DNA of 64,000 nucleotides from JAHEJA01 sp965656445 (GTDB taxonomy: Bacteria; Pseudomonadota; Alphaproteobacteria; Rhodobacterales; Rhodobacteraceae), in the NCBI GenBank assembly GCA_965656445.1, contig CBFHKO010000009.1:18734-82733 (forward strand), in the 5' to 3' direction. A program made the translations under genes and the position numbers. A model generated the notes under the pieces. It was not told the DNA's origin. It saw only the letters and a program-made list of their open reading frames with translations, and did no database searches. Of the stretch, positions 63,488 to 64,000 are shown piece after piece. Each line of letters opens with the position of its first letter. The stretch's first letter is position 1.

Positions 63488-63874
63488 TCAAGTATCAATT
63501 TCCCATGCTCTAATAACCACTTTAGGATGGTGTGGGCGCAGACTTTGCAATGTGCCAACAATCACCCGCCGATTTAGCCCATCATATGGTCCATCTGCGA
63601 CCTTTGCCGTAATGTGAGATAGTGCGTACTGATCACCGTCCGTTTTGTTCTCAATTTTTACTTGATTTCTAACCGAGATGACGGGGCCATCAGAGATATG
63701 CATTTCATAGATTGCATCCAATTCTTTCACTCCCTCGGAGCTCACGAATTGTCGATCAGCACCACCGGGCAAAATAATTCCAGTTAGCCCTTTAGCGTCT
63801 GGGCCCGCATGGAATTCTCCGCCTATAATAGGCACTAAATAGCGGTGCCCGCCATTGAATGTGAGCAGCCTCAT
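63488..63874 (-). CDS. DUF3237 family protein, N-terminally truncated by an IS
   Basis: 128 residues. From GGHRYLVPIIGGEFHAGPDAKG through LPGGADRQFVSSEGVKELDAIYEM it matches DUF3237; usual members have some 20-30 more residues in front. The first codons seem to come from the end of the IS3-family element lying upstream, in the same frame as its transposase stop (63896-63898). So the natural start is lost. Function of the family is unknown. Confidence 0.7.
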   Translation of the reverse strand: MRLLTFNGGHRYLVPIIGGEFHAGPDAKGLTGIILPGGADRQFVSSEGVKELDAIYEMHISDGPVISVRNQVKIENKTDGDQYALSHITAKVADGPYDGLNRRVIVGTLQSLRPHHPKVVIRAWEIDT

Positions 63875-64000
63875 CTTACTGGGCCATGTTAATTGTTAGT
63901 GCATGATTGGCCTCTGATCCAGCGGTATGATGGTTTCAGGAGCTGGCGGGCGATAGCCCAACGCACTGTGTGGTCTCTTTGTGTTGTAGTGTTTCCTCCA
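63862..64000 (-). mobile_element. IS3-family insertion sequence, right part
   Basis: The end of the transposase gene and a possible right inverted end (GGCCCAGTAAGATGAGG-CTGCTCA, resembling IS3-type termini GGxCCA...GGGGCTGGTCA). The exact boundary near 63862 is an estimate; the rest lies beyond the window. Confidence 0.6.
63896..64000 (-). CDS. IS3-family transposase OrfB, C-terminal fragment
   Basis: 34 codons visible: WRKHYNTKRPHSALGYRPPAPE, the conserved C-terminal end of the integrase-core transposase of IS3-type elements, then a stop at 63896-63898. The gene continues off the right edge. Confidence 0.88.
   Translation of the reverse strand, partial: WRKHYNTKRPHSALGYRPPAPETIIPLDQRPIMH

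Noticed and set aside
1..64000. CRISPR array, tRNA or rRNA genes
   Set aside because: No regularly spaced repeats other than the iterons, and no RNA gene recognised by eye.

Overview
The window looks like part of a marine alphaproteobacterium of the Roseobacter group (Rhodobacterales). The reasons are the gene families and their pairing: a full 2,3-dihydroxypropane-1-sulfonate (DHPS) pathway, protocatechuate 4,5-cleavage, TRAP transporters, a pyrrolysine-free MttB-like methyltransferase, and Rep_3 plasmid replication with parAB. This is inferred from recognised families, not from a marker gene; no rRNA or tRNA gene was seen. A replication and partition module sits beside ilvD, icd and katG, so the replicon is probably a large plasmid or chromid, or a chromosome carrying an integrated plasmid.

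Layout. 1-546: 3' part of a TnpB gene. 770-3280: ilvD and a small kinase. 3417-9427: a catabolic block (MttB-like methyltransferase, FAD oxidoreductase, aldehyde dehydrogenase, DapA-like aldolase, GntR regulator). 9703-11919: monomeric icd. 11993-16171: Rep_3 initiator, an origin with 22-bp iterons and a DnaA box, then parA and parB. 16238-20722: copA-cueR with a MerR-type promoter, a rhodanese and an aldose epimerase. 21090-22301: a broken RTX-type gene. 22302-25486: oxyR and katG, divergent. 25566-35547: an eleven-gene leftward DHPS operon (small membrane protein, TRAP transporter, HpsN, two dehydrogenases, SuyAB, a sulfolactate-dehydrogenase-like enzyme, a sulfate/sulfite exporter) facing a LacI regulator across paired operators. 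36740-41773: azlCD, tungstate ABC transporter, a GlcG/HbpS-like protein, an MFS exporter. 41966-50098: a DUF3179 membrane protein, then an IclR regulator facing two different sulfatases and a TAXI-TRAP transporter. 50189-53661: an OsmC-like gene with an in-frame amber codon, an SDR and an aldehyde dehydrogenase. 53784-55094: a DUF1127-type small protein and an aldo-keto reductase. 55137-63412: the protocatechuate 4,5-cleavage pathway plus pobA, around a LysR-type regulator with two HTH domains. 63488-64000: a DUF3237 gene cut by an IS3-family element that runs off the right edge.

How the genes work together. The DHPS operon imports DHPS, oxidises it to (R)-sulfolactate and splits that into pyruvate and sulfite, which is then exported. 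The right-hand cluster takes 4-hydroxybenzoate to protocatechuate (PobA), opens the ring (LigAB), and proceeds through LigC, LigI, a tautomerase, a PIG-L-type hydratase and a class II aldolase to pyruvate and oxaloacetate. The sulfatase/TAXI block and the alcohol and aldehyde dehydrogenases between may feed aromatic or other sulfate esters into it; that link is inference only.

Most notable points: the iteron/DnaA origin; two genes split by single in-frame TAG codons; the uncharacterised MttB-centred cluster with GntR-type palindromes on either side of the icd start; the small membrane protein heading the DHPS operon; the double-HTH LysR regulator; and a sulfatase with an altered formylglycine motif.
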